NCBI GenBank assembly: GCA_917880885.1
Contig: OU862917.1
Location: 24,540,104 to 24,604,103 of the forward strand
Length of the DNA stretch: 64,000 bases
From: Limnephilus marmoratus
Lineage: Eukaryota > Arthropoda > Insecta > Trichoptera > Limnephilidae
Direction: 5' to 3'
In this document: positions 42,656 to 53,062 of the stretch, piece after piece
How the letters are laid out: each line of letters begins with the position of its first letter
How positions within the stretch are numbered: the stretch's first letter is position 1
Notes under the pieces: model-generated
The model's input: the letters and a program-made list of their open reading frames with translations, nothing else
The model's database searches: none
Told to the model about the DNA's origin: nothing
Made by a program: the position numbers and the translations under genes

Positions 42656-42905
42656 ACATAGGATACAAGGTTTCGTATGTGTTCATGACGGATGTTCCAG
42701 AGTGGGACCTACTCTCAGTATCGTCCTGGTGGGAGACCACCATTCAGAATCTAAACATTGTTATATGGAATGGTGCTAGCCATGTTTTGTGATCAAATCT
42801 GAATAGCCATATACCTACTTCTCAATATTTCATTCCATCTCCTATATAATGGGGTTACTTCTATATTGGGGTTACCATAATCTCACCGGCTTCGGTTAGT
42901 ATCTA
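42656..42905 (+). mobile_element. Old SINE family 1 copy, head lost
   Basis: Body motifs GTTCCAGAGTGG, GAGACCACCATTCAGAATC, TGATCAAATCTGAATAGCCA and ATTGGGGTTACCATAATCTC match the SINE 1 body with many substitutions. The tRNA head is not recognisable. Confidence 0.75.
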
Positions 42906-43071
42906 CGCGATGAATTAGAAATGACGATAACATTTTTATAACTTCAATGAAGTCCCGGGCGATACCCGGGCTTTACATGGAGTTTTCGAAGTCAAATGTA
43001 GACAGTGACCTTATTTGCATACAAATCAAATCCACACCGTCAGCCCGCCAGACATTCTCCTTTATATATTA

Positions 43072-43369
43072 CTAGCAGACCCAGCCACACGTTGCTGTGG
43101 CTAACGAAACACAACGCCATTACCCGACCTTTATAAAATCCACACTACCCGCTTGCCAGCTGCCCGCTGCTTGAATTGAATATTTGAATTTCTCAGCTTT
43201 TCTCTACTATAATAAGCATTTATTATACATATAAACCTTCCCCTTGATTCACTCCATCTATTGGTGAAAACCGCATGAAAATCCGTTACGTAGTTTAAAA
43301 GATCTATGCGCACATACATTTTGAGCGACTTCATTTTATACTAAATGATGATGATGATGATGATGATAT
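43072..43369 (-). mobile_element. Helitron-like element, family B
   Basis: CTAG at 43072-43075 with the GCCACA..TGTGGC hairpin (minus strand); the other end runs into (ATG)n at 43347-43368. Confidence 0.72.
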
Positions 43370-43548
43370 GATATATTTCAACCAATTTACACAAAACCTT
43401 GACAAATTATATACCTAAACCTTCCTCATGAATTACTCTATCTATTAGTGAAATCCGCATGAAAATCCGTTCACTAGCTTTTACGTTTATCGCGAACAGA
43501 CAGACAGAAGCGGCGGAGGACTTTAATTTATAATACGTAGAGATATTT
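43370..43548 (+). repeat. Half-copy of the 4.8-kb inverted-duplication unit
   Basis: Matches one arm of 4829-5606 from TTTCAACCAATTTACACAAA to GACTTTAATTTATAATACG; GACA tract only two to three units long. Confidence 0.75.
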
Positions 43549-44465
43549 CGCATTAAATTTCATGAGTAAAATTGTATACAGGTTTTTTTGTATACATTTC
43601 CTGAAACCATGAACAGGCAGGTAGGAGTTGGTAGTTACGAAGAATTCAAGAATCCACAACTATCTTTCTTGTAGGTACCTGCCTATATATCTATAGTTTC
43701 TGCATTACATAGTAGTTTACATTTCTCAATATTTTTGCACGAAAACGTACAACCGTCATAAAGCAAAGGTACCATTTTCCTCGGAGAACAAAAGGAATTA
43801 TTCCGCAAGAGGGGGCCGCGTGCGATTTTCGCGCTTTTTCGCATTTCCGGGCGTTTTTCCCGCGTTATTTATGCCCACAGACAGTGGGAAAATTGGTTCT
43901 TCGCGTCGGTAAAACAGTTCCTTTCGCCATTCACAGGAAATGGAGGCCAGAAGCTATCAGAAACCAGAGACAAGAATACGCCACGCCTGAGTAATCATAC
44001 CGGCAAAATGTACCGGAAGTAGTGACGGGCATAATCGAAATATCCATTTTTGAAACGATGAAAAAATGTTAGAATGGTGTTTCGAATTAATCGCTCAGTC
44101 AGACACGAATACTGTTCTTGATCTACAATGTATTGATATTTCAATGGAAGATGCTCCGAGGAACCAGAGTCATTAATTTATTTATTTGTTTATTTATTAC
44201 TTCTCACCATACATATATTATGTTCTTATTTTTTATTTTTACATACAAAATAATTAACCTCACTAGGACGCCTGTATTGAGGTTAACATCTATAAATTTG
44301 AGTGATTTTACACATACAAAATACTAAAATACATAACACTACATTTAAAACACTAAATATTATAATAAAGTAAGATATAAAAGTATCATATTAGTGACCA
44401 GATGGGTAATTTAAGTATGATTTGTAACAATATAGAACATAAGTTTTAAGATTTTCACGGCCAAA
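43549..44465. other. Nothing recognised
   Basis: No supported gene in about 0.9 kb. Confidence 0.4.
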
Positions 44466-44495
44466 AGCATTTTCGTTATATGTTTTTGGGGTGTT

Positions 44496-44670
44496 GTGCC
44501 GTGTTGCGCTACCTCCTTCTTTAGCCAACGTTTCGGACATCGTTGCAGTGTCCATCATCAGGGCAGATCCGGCAGACACATCTACCGGATCTGCCGGATC
44601 TGCCCTGATGATGGACACTGCAACGATGTCCGAAACGTTGGCTAAAGAAGGAGGTAGCGCAACACGGCAC
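44496..44670. repeat. Perfect 81-bp-arm palindrome, 13-nt loop
   Basis: Arms 44496-44576 and 44590-44670 are exact complements. Each contains the sequence CTGATGA, T, GGACA..TGTCC, GAAAC (44605-44636 on plus; mirrored on minus at about 44530-44561). Confidence 0.97.
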
Positions 44671-45200
44671 TTCTTCCTTTGCGCTGTCCCAACTCATTGC
44701 CTAGGTAGGCTGTTGGAGTCGGCTCTTCTCGTTCTCAGGTTGTAATATCTTCTGTTCTGGGTATCGCCTTCATCCAGGCCGTTTCTTCGAAGAATTTTGG
44801 AACATTGAGTCGTCCAGGAGTTCTTCGGTCTTCCTTTGGATGACTGTCGATTAAGCTCCATAGACATTGCCTGCCTCACAGTGTGGTCTGATGGTCTCCG
44901 TCTTATATGTCCATACCATCTCAACTATCGTTCTTCCAGCTTGCTATTTATGTCTGTGACACCCAGGCTACCACGAATGCGTGAACTTTTGATCTTATCT
45001 TTTAATGATACTCCTGCCGACCATCTAAGATTCGCATTTCTGCTGTTTCAAGTTGCCTAGTGTAGGAGTTGTACATAGTCCAGCATTCGGAGCCATACAT
45101 TATTGCGGGTCTTACAATGGTCTGGTATATTTTTCCTTTCAGTTTTATAGGTATTTTGGATTCACACAATATTCCTGTTACGGATCTAAATTTAAATTTA
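44671..45200 (-). pseudogene. RTE-like LINE C-terminal fragment
   Basis: Minus strand, two frames: 45200 to about 45010 reads FRSVTGILCESKIPIKLKGK, IYQTIVRPAIMYGSECWTM and LETAEMRIL (RTE-type thumb: K-KGK-Y---VRPA++YG-ECW). About 44924-44694 reads MRWYGHIRRRPSDHTVRQAM and KGRPKNSWTTQCSKILRRNG (typical RWYGH---R and GRPK--W). The frames are separated by a frameshift, and the upstream polymerase and endonuclease are missing through 5' truncation. The flanking 14-bp duplication shows it is a discrete insertion into the palindromic repeat. Confidence 0.85.
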
Positions 45201-45254
45201 GCGCAACACGGCACAACACCCCAAAAACATATAACGAAAATATAGAACATAAAT

Positions 45255-45504
45255 AAATCTTTAATTACTATACCCACCAAGAAACAAATTCATTCATTAC
45301 TTAGGCACCGGGTATTTGTCGCAATAGAAAGGGTCGCTTCTACGATTCGTATTTCTAAACTATCGAAATATGAAAAAAATAAAAAATTCTTGACTAGAAT
45401 ACCCCCTTAAACTACTATATTTTTTTATTAACGCCGACCGATTTCAGAACGACCTTTCCTTCCTCGGGGCAAAATGCATACTAACTTAACACGAATAATA
45501 CATA
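45255..45504. other. Flank with a minus-strand hammerhead-like module
   Basis: On the minus strand 45467-45432 reads CCGAGGA, A, GGAA..TTCT, GAAAT, CG, GTC, and then ATATAGTAGTTTAAGG further on. This is a diverged copy of the module at 47411 and 52403. Confidence 0.4.
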
Positions 45505-47110
45505 TTACAAGATGTATTACAAGATATTAGATTTGAGTGCTGCATTTGATACCATCGACCACAATATCCTCATCGAAAGACTGGAAAAAACTTTTGGACT
45601 GGGTGGTGAAACTATTCAATGGATAAAATCCTATCTTTGTGGCCGAACACAATCTGTACTAGCTGGTGGTAAAAACTCTCCCTTTGTAACCCTCACTTCT
45701 GGAGTCCCCCAGGGTTCAGTGCTGGGACCCCTACTTTTCATTTTGTTCATCAACGATGTTGCCAAAATAATAGAATCATTCGGACTTCTTTCTCATTGCT
45801 ACGCTGACGATCAGCAAATCTATTTCTACTGTGCACCGAACGAGATAGATAAATTAAAAGATATCATTATTAAATGCATCACTGCCATAACAGACTGGAT
45901 GTCTTCTAACAAATTAAAACTAAATCCAACCAAAACAGAATTTCTTTGGACAGCAACAAAAAAGCGTCAGTCAATATTAGATAAATCTCCTCTTATTACT
46001 TCGGGCTGTAACATTATCCCTAAAAATGGTGTTAAACTCCTAGGTGTACATCTAGACCAAGATCTTTCTCTTAAATCCCAAATTAATAAAACAGTAAGCG
46101 CAGGTTTTTTTCACCTGCGCCAAATCAAATCAATAAGGAGAAATATTTCGACTAAGGCCACAAAGATGCTGGTAAACTCTTATGTCGTATCACGACTGGA
46201 CTATTGCAATGGCATATATGCAAATCTCCTTAAAATTTACACTGACAGACTTCAGTCAGTTTTCAATGCTGCAGCAAGACTGATAACCGGCGTTTCCAAA
46301 TATTCTCACATTTCCCAACATCTGCGTAATCTTCATTGGCTTAAGTGTCCTGAGAGAATCCAATTCAAACTCTGCTGGATGGTTTTTAAAGCAACACACG
46401 ACATGGCGCCGCCTTACCTGTCGGAACTGTGCATTCAAAACGATGTCAATACCAGGCAAGCAACCCTTCGATCAGCATCTTCAACAGCCATAGGTAGACT
46501 CTCAGTACCTACGCGCAATCCCAACACCAATTTCGGAGACCGGGCTTTTGCAGTGGCAGGCCCAACAGCTTGGAACAAACTCCCTTCATATTTGCGAAAT
46601 ATCGACAGCATATCTGAGTTCAGAGCAAAGCTAAAAACTCACCTTTTCAAATTGTCATATCCAGAAAAATAACTTCATTTCTTCAGTAGTTTGTCATTAC
46701 ACAGTCCATAATTTACTTAGATTGTTTTTAAATATTTTTCATAACTCACACTGACAGCACGGGCAGTAATCATAACAATATACGTTTGTTAATATAAATA
46801 TGTGTTTGTAAATGTAAATATGTATAATAGTCATAAATAATTATTTTTAAGCCATATAATAATACGTAATTAATAATACGATTAGAGTAGTTTTGTACTC
46901 GATTATAAAAATAAGTATAGTTTTAAGTCACTAGTCAGATAGGTCTTAGTTGTAAGTCATTACATTAGTTACCAATCTTAGTAATAAGCCACCTGTAATA
47001 TACATGTATAGATTAAATGTATAAATGAATTGTAAAGCGCCCTTGAGGTGATTTTCTCACGAAAATGGCGCTATAGAAATCATCCAACAATTATTAATTA
47101 CAAAATAACG
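45505..47110 (+). mobile_element. 5'-truncated CR1/L2-like LINE
   Basis: Open polymerase fragment (45512-46672), then a ~430-bp AT-rich 3' UTR ending in a stem-loop GCGCC (47037-47041) .. TTTTC..GAAAA .. GGCGC (47067-47071) and ATTATTAAT. This end is typical of CR1/L2-type elements; the orphan tail at 15138 is the same. Confidence 0.85.
45512..46672 (+). pseudogene. CR1/L2-like reverse transcriptase, C-terminal 386 residues
   Basis: Uninterrupted 386-codon frame. It begins inside the reverse transcriptase at LDLSAAFDTIDHNIL (first catalytic Asp region, residues ~6-20), then SGVPQGSVLGPLLFILFIND (~68-87), HCYADDQQIYF (YADD, ~98-108), LNPTKTEFLW, KLLGVHLDQDLSLKSQI, RLDYCNGIYANL, RLQSVFNAAARLITG, HWLKCPERIQFKLCWMVFKA, PPYLSEL and a tail ending WNKLPSYLRNIDSISEF..LKTHLF. 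The finger motifs and the whole endonuclease are absent because of 5' truncation, so it cannot transpose by itself, but the open frame implies recent insertion. The ATG at 45512 lies at the truncation edge and is probably fortuitous. Confidence 0.9.
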
Positions 47111-47470
47111 GTGAGCACTGAGCATACATCAGATATGAAGTAGGGGTCGAGGAGCAGTTAGGGATTGTAAGATAGTATTTTTGTTTGTTAATAATAGACT
47201 CATTATCAGAGATTTCTTAATTTCGAAGGCTCCTAAGTTATCTTTCTCATCTAAGTTATCTTACAGTCCCATCTTGGATATACATATATTCCCACTCACC
47301 GCCCTTCTATCTCTTCCCCCCACTCTTCACCAGCCTCCAACCCCACTTTGACAACTATGTGTACAAACATTATATCGTAATCCTATTTCATCTTATTTGT
47401 TTATTTCGCCCTGAGGAAGGAACGGTTTTTCCGAAACCAGTCGCTTAAATAAATTATATAGTGGTGTAAA
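47111..47470 (+). mobile_element. Penelope-like 3' end with hammerhead-like module
   Basis: The sequence before 47400 gives, in broken frames, the proline/serine-rich tail seen after the GIY-YIG domain at 52.3 kb. The module then follows: CTGAGGA (47411-47417), A, GGAA..TTCC, GAAAC (47433-47437), CA, GTC (47440-47442). TTTATTT (47400-47406) before it pairs with AAATAAA (47447-47453) after it, and TATATAGTGGTGT follows. Confidence 0.6.
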
Positions 47471-47817
47471 TAAAGTTTTATTATATATTTTTTATTTATC
47501 ATGATAAAATAAAATATAAATGATTTTATAATGCCTCTCTTTTGGGAAATTTCTGTATCCGAACAGGCGTAATAGGCACCTACATAAATAATAGGTATAC
47601 GTACCAGGGTTAAATACAATAATACATCATTACTTTGTGGTTAAATAGAAGATTTTTAATGGAAATACGAATTTTAAGTTCCATACTATAAGTGAGAATA
47701 ATAATAAAAATGTAAACAGAAGAGATGAAATAAATGAGATAATAATATGGATGTTAAGTTTTAAGATGTAATGTTAATAGGTGAATAAATATTACGGAGG
47801 GTAGATTCTGTGTAGAC
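47471..47817. other. AT-rich, nothing recognised
   Basis: No gene or repeat. Confidence 0.4.
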
Positions 47818-48161
47818 CATAGGTTCTCAACCTTATTTTGCCCACCGCCCACTTTGAGAATGTATGTTTTTCTACATCCCTTAACCTTTTTGTTTAAGTT
47901 AAAAAAGCAATTATTTTTTTTGTATTTTAAGTACCGGGTTGCTACCTCATTCTATTCGTGATAAACTGTCAATTCTTGATAATAATAATACACGTAAGAT
48001 TATGTACGTGATTAACGTGTTTTTTTTGTCTTTTTTAGACCATATTTTTTTACCTGCCCACGCCCTCACTGTGCCATCTCAACGTCCCCTAATTTTCTCT
48101 GATACTTCTATTGTCTCAAACTTTCACAAGGGGGCGTTATCACCTACGTTGAGAACCTGTG
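47818..48161. mobile_element. hAT-type MITE (344 bp)
   Basis: Ends CATAGGTTCTCAACCTT.. and ..ACGTTGAGAACCTGTG resemble the CAGNGGTTCTCAA ends of Charlie-like hATs. Flanks GTGTAGAC / ATATAGAC (6 of 8) fit an aged 8-bp duplication. Confidence 0.75.
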
Positions 48162-48541
48162 ATATAGACTAATATTCACATCTAAGTATGTGTTTTAAAG
48201 TAGTTTCCAAGAATGGGATGACCTGTTATTTATTAATATCGTTAATTAAATTATTGGTGTCCCCAATACCACCAAGAATCAATTCCATCGTAATGAAGAC
48301 ATACCACCCGTCAGACCGTCGCACCGGTCTCCATTAAGCGACTTTATAATTATTATTTGACACTGTGACCCTATGATCTATGATTAAGAGGCCGTGATGG
48401 ATTTGGTCCATTACGGCAGCCCGGCTGGAATACAGAGTTCGGTATAAATCATTGCCGATAAGAAATTGTGATCTCGGGAAGTCTAATAAATCGGGTTTAA
48501 TTGGTGATTTTATCAAGCGTTGTTTATAAATATCTACCCGG
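48162..48541. other. Nothing recognised
   Basis: Short spacer. Confidence 0.4.
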
Positions 48542-50010
48542 GAAGCATACGGATGCAAGTCAAAAAAGGTAAATGTTCAGGAGAGCCAAAAAACTTTTTT
48601 TTCTGTAACTATGGTCTCATAACTTCTTCGAATATCCGTGCTGATAGATAACAAAAAAGCAATTATTAATGAATTATTTTTATTTTAAAAACGAGCGAAT
48701 AAAATGAATTAATTTATATGCTTTAAAAATATTGTTTACGAAAAAAACGCTTTAAAAAAACACGGACTTGAGTCAAAATGAAATGGAATATTTTGTTATG
48801 TCAATTGGTTTATTATGAAAGGATCAATGTTTGAAAATTGTTTACTTCCATAGAAAGCGCAGTAACGTTAGAGGCAGAACGATGCAAATGGATTTGAGTC
48901 ATAATACTCAAAATGCAACTAAATCATAAAGATGCAAGTCCATGTACATCTTTCTGCTTTTAAGATAGTTGTTGCATCAAAGGTAGTTGCAACCTAAATT
49001 TTTGAAAATCCTATTTTTCTTTACGGTGGAACTTGTATCTTTCTGCCACTTTTTTTTTTTTACATTAACACGACACACAGGAGGCCCTGAGGAAAATAAC
49101 TTCCCTCAGGGCCTACGTCGTCTTTGAAGATGCTGTGTGGAGGGTCTTTTTGAGGAAAGGAAGGAGTGAACACGGGTCTTGAAGAGACCCATGTTGTAGG
49201 AGGGAGGAAACACAGAGGCCGGCAAATCGTTCCACAGCCGAGCCGTTGAACTCAAGAACGAGTCATAGAAACGACCCGTTCTCATGTGACTAATGTCAAC
49301 CATGTACAAATGTTGGGCGCGTGTTTGGCGTGTTTCCCGACTATGCACCGGTGCCGAGGGGATCAATGACGCTAGTTCCTCGGAGCACCTTCCATTGTAA
49401 TACCAGTAGAACAAGGACAGCATTCCCACCTGACGTCTGTGCTCTAAAGATTGCAGTCCATCTGTTAAGATGGGAGAATCTATCAAACGGACCGCCCGCT
49501 TCTGCACAGAGTCAAGGTTTTTTTTTAGGTATTTTGGAGCTCCAGACCAGAGGTGGCTGCCAAATTCAACCGTGGGGCGCACTTGAGATTTGTACAGGGT
49601 TACTATTAAAGTATCTGCGGGCCCTGTACAGTACGCCCAGTTTCTGAGAGGCTAACTTAACTCTGGTTTCGATGGAGCCCCCGTTCCTGAGCTGGTCACT
49701 TAGAGTTACACCAAGCATATCGATGGAGGTCCTGTTCGGAAGATTGCTTCCGTTGAAGGAGACTAGATTTTCATTTCGATCCCTTTTAGAAGTTATCAAA
49801 CATGATTGGGTCTTTGAAACATTAAATTCGACGAGGTTATTCTTACCCCAAGAGAAAACACTCTCGAGGTAACCGTCCATTCTTTGCTTCAAAGCCCTCC
49901 GAGCTATTAGAGTTTGTAGAAATATTTGCCCCTGATAAATATGATAATTTAGTTCAAGTCTGCATCAAAAACTCATTTCTTCAAATTTTGGACTTGCATC
50001 CGTATGCTTC
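48542..50010. mobile_element. Inverted-ended element holding a LINE copy
   Basis: Perfect 20-bp ends GAAGCATACGGATGCAAGTC (48542-48561) and complement (49991-50010). Subterminal GATGCAAGTC is repeated at about 48931. Without the LINE (49050-49917) it would be about 600 bp. No ORF of its own; superfamily unknown. Confidence 0.65.
49050..49917 (-). pseudogene. 5'-truncated copy of the 32-kb LINE
   Basis: Minus strand: begins at 49917 at a point equal to LINE position 34451, inside the reverse transcriptase after the YADD box, and ends in the LINE 3' terminus plus poly(A) (T-run at 49050-49060). It encodes MKQRMDGYLESVFSWGKNNL.. to ..SSKRPSTQH, with an 11-bp deletion near 49600 (relative to LINE 34763-34773) that shifts the frame. 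Close similarity to the 34-kb element shows it is a young copy. It sits inside the inverted-ended element at 48542-50010. Confidence 0.9.
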
Positions 50011-50453
50011 TGGGGTAAAGATATATTTGATGCTTTCGAGAGGTTGAAATAAATTCTTGTATAGTCGATTGTGTCAGGAAAATGTTTACAATATAAACAA
50101 TCAATCAACTTGGTTTAACCCTTTTCAAATGACAACTAAAGGATTTTCTTTGTGTAAATCATGTTCATAGAAAATGTTTCACTAATCTTTAAAAATTAGG
50201 TAGTATCCAGCTTAGTCAGGGTTAGGTTCATTAAATTATTTTAAGTTTGGTTCGTTCTCAAATGTTTACTAAACTAAATGTACTGTATAGAAATGGGAAA
50301 TGTCTACATCTGAATAATCTAGGCCTTAAAGATAAATAAATTTTAAAAATTAAGTATAATTAATTTATTAAATAAACAATTGAATTTATCAATAGGCCCC
50401 ATTTAAATATGTTTTTCTTCCCTACAGCTGCTTTTAGATCATCTCTCTTTAGG

Positions 50454-50683
50454 GGTCGTCCATTAATCACGTGATGCTCGAAAGGGGGGGGGGGGGGGGG
50501 TTCGGAAAAAATCACGAAATATCACGACGGGAGGGGGGGGGGGTATAATGAGATATCACGTGTATTTATTTTTCGTGATAATATTCTGAAAATTGCAAAA
50601 TTCTTTGCACTAAAAAATTCACGTGATTTCGGGGGGGGGGTTAAAAACTTGCTAACAAAACATCACGTGATTAATGGACGACC
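50454..50683. mobile_element. PIF/Harbinger-like MITE
   Basis: Perfect inverted ends (25 bp counting A at 50451) starting GGGGTCGTCCATTAATCACG. TTA at 50449-50452 region and TTA after 50684 fit a 3-bp duplication. Inside are three long G runs on the plus strand (50486-50501, 50534-50541, 50631-50640), a G-quadruplex-prone composition. Confidence 0.75.
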
Positions 50684-50686
50684 CCT

Positions 50687-51640
50687 TATGTACCTCCCCT
50701 CGTCCCTAACCAAAGTTGATGTTCTCTCTTCCTCTTAGACTCTCTTTCCTTGTAGACTAGGCCGGAGAGAATTTTTTTAAGTGAAATCTTTTTAGTGCCG
50801 TTGTGATTTGAAACTCTATTAAACGACATATTGCGATACTAAAAAGAAACAAACACATACATTTATAGGATTTAGCCTGCGAGAGAATGAGATAGCACAA
50901 TCGGTCTCCTCTTTGTGCAGTGCTTCATAGTCTCCCCATGTCGTCTACTTTAGTAGTCTGAAGGTTTGACTGCTACCGCGTGTGAACTGCACTCGATTTT
51001 TATTTTTAGAATTTCAAAATTCCTATATGTGTAATCATTGACCACATGAGAAAAAAATACCAAATGTTATTGATCTGCGGTGATTCAACACTATTTCCGT
51101 TATTCAGAAACAGTGAATCGTTTTTTACCCTTAAATGGTACTTTATAACATCATAATAAGTCGGTAACATGTTATATTCAAACACCAGATACGAAAAATC
51201 TTTTGTTGTGTTGAGCATTTTTTAGTAAATACGTGTAGAATCAAGAAATCAGTGCGTGGGAGTGACTTTGAGTTTCATGCGTTTCGCGCCTTAGAAAATT
51301 CGCAACAGTTTCTTTTAACGGTAGACATTAGAAAAATTTTCCAGTGTGAGACACCATAGCATAAATAATAATAATAAAAGTTATTCGAATTGCGATTTAT
51401 GATTTGTAAATTTAAGGTTGACCCGCGCCATCTGAAGATGGTATCGCAGGTCAATAAAATTTTGATGTTTTTCTCATATAATATAGGAATTTTAAAATTG
51501 GAATTTTAAAATTGAAAAATTAAGGAATTTTGAAATTGTTAAAGATAAAAAAATCATAATATGCATAACATGTCAAATCATCCGGCTTCTCATAAACTGC
51601 TTATCATTCAATGGTGCACCGGCTAGTAAAAATCCCTCTA
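50687..51640. other. Nothing recognised
   Basis: No supported gene in about 0.95 kb; the minus frame 51006-51218 has no motif. Confidence 0.4.
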
Positions 51641-51647
51641 TGATCTG

Positions 51648-52345
51648 CTAATTTCGCGATTGAACTTTCAAAAATTAAACAAGTTGCTCTAAATAATGGT
51701 TATTCCACAAATTTAATTGATAAAATCCTAAATATGAAATTTAAACTCATTTCAACTAATACATTTTTATTTGGTACACCTGAAACTAATAATAAAATAA
51801 TAAATCCCGTTCAATGGCGCAGAATTTTATATATATCCAACTTTTCCTCACTTAGTACAAAAAACTTGCCTGCCCACATTAAACCCGCGTTCTATACTGA
51901 TAACAATCTAGGTATATTACTAAAAAACACTAAAGATAGAGATCATAAATTAAGCCACTCAGGCATTTACCAACTATGTTGCAATGATTGTCCTTCGTTC
52001 TACATAGGTAAAACAACTAGAAATGTAAACATTAGAATCACAGAACATTTAAGATGCTTAAATAATAATAATTTTTCAGAGTTTGATAATCACCTAATTT
52101 CCACAGATCACACTTTTAATAAGGACACAGGGGTTAAAATTCTTCACCGTAACAATTAAAGCAAAAAATTAGATAATTGAGAAGCACTAGAAATCAAAAA
52201 ATCCCTAAATAATAATGCTAGTATTTTGAATAACCAAATTAATTTATCTTTCAGTCCCATTCTAAATATTTTTCCAATTAACCGCTCTGTTCTTTCTGGA
52301 AATCCGGCAATTACCCCCACCCCTTTGCTGACCTCCCACTCAAAC
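51648..52345 (+). pseudogene. Penelope-like polymerase, linker and GIY-YIG endonuclease
   Basis: The frame enters near 51648 (FAIELSKIKQVALNNGYSTN), passes ATG 51734 and reads to 52159: LISTNTFLFGTPETNNKIIN.., YTDNNLGILLKNTKDRDHKL, then the nuclease SHSGIYQLCCNDCPSFYIGK (GIY and YIG motifs), TTRNVNIRITEHLR (catalytic Arg region) and an FDNHLISTDHTF segment matching the family's N-H-L---H pattern. After a frameshift near 52157 the tail continues LDN*EALEIKKSLNNNASIL (TGA where Trp or Leu is expected; catalytic Glu region EALEI) and a Pro/Ser-rich end. GIY-YIG nucleases nick the target for Penelope insertion. The reverse transcriptase is absent, so the copy is dead. Confidence 0.85.
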
Positions 52346-52402
52346 ACCTAACATTTGTATATCTGTCAACATTCTATATCATAGTTTAGTTATAATATTC
52401 TC

Positions 52403-52445
52403 CTGACGAAGGAAGGGTGCTTCCGAAACCGGTAGAGTTTTAAAA
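52403..52445 (+). ncRNA. Hammerhead-like module at a Penelope-like 3' end
   Basis: CTGACGA + A + GGAAG/CTTCC stem (5 bp) + GAAAC + CG + GTA. Stem I could pair only CTC with GAG next to the core. Follows the Penelope ORF directly. A weaker relative, CCGATGA + A + GGTTC..GAATC + GAAAT, lies at 52553-52582. Confidence 0.45.
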
Positions 52446-52607
52446 TAAAAGTGGTCTTAAACAAATTTATGTGTTTTTTTATTATAAAAAAATCACTCCT
52501 TCCTATTGTACGCTATATGTCTGTATTTAATTTGCTATGTTTTTTTAAAACCCCGATGAAGGTTCAGGTCGAATCGAAATCGCTTCATTTACATATTGAA
52601 AGAATAA

Positions 52608-53058
52608 TTCTGTTTAAATGAAAATGAATCGCCGAAATGTATGTATGCGCATAACTTCCGAACTACTGCACAATATATTTTTGCGTTTGATATTTTTTTT
52701 TTTGCGTTCTCTATTGTCAGTACAAGGTTTGTATAAAACTACTGGTGAGCTCTAGCATTATGAAATTTTTATGAAAAAAATGCAATAGGTGGCACGCGAC
52801 CTGTTTGAAAACTGAATGAACCGGGACTGAATATATGGAATGCGGGAGGGGGAGGGGAACTCGGGTAGGGGGTCGCGGGAGGCTAATTAGGGAGAGGGGT
52901 TCGCGGGGGAGTGGAGTGGGGTGAGGTAAGGTGGAGGAGGTGGAGTGGGAACGCGAGAGGGGAAGGGGACGCGGGAGAGGAAGGGGAGGAAAAGGACACG
53001 CAGGGAGAAACAATTTCTTTATTAAATGACATAGCAACGCATGCCGGGAACCAGCTAG
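52608..53058 (+). mobile_element. Helitron-like element, family A, copy 3
   Basis: ATGAATCGCCGAAATGTATG block at 52624, purine-rich middle, end GCATGCCGGGAACCAGCTAG at 53058. The 5' start is diverged and has no CTAT tract. Confidence 0.75.
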
Positions 53059-53062
53059 TATC

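Larger units (their letters stand above)
44466..45254. mobile_element. Palindromic repeat interrupted by an RTE-like LINE
   Basis: TTTTCGTTATATGTTTTTGG at the left (44468) is complementary to CCAAAAACATATAACGAAAA at the right (45221-45240). The arms meet at the perfect palindrome 44496-44670. Between 44671 and 45200 a LINE fragment is inserted, flanked by a 14-bp duplication GCGCAACACGGCAC (44657-44670, 45201-45214). Confidence 0.85.
51641..52450 (+). mobile_element. Penelope-like element, 3' part
   Basis: Contains the end of the polymerase ORF with its GIY-YIG nuclease and the 3' terminal module CTGACGA (52403-52409), A, GGAAG-ggtg-CTTCC, GAAAC (52425-52429), CG, GTA, followed by AAAAGTGGTCTTAAACAAAT. 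Everything upstream, including the reverse transcriptase, is missing. Confidence 0.82.
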
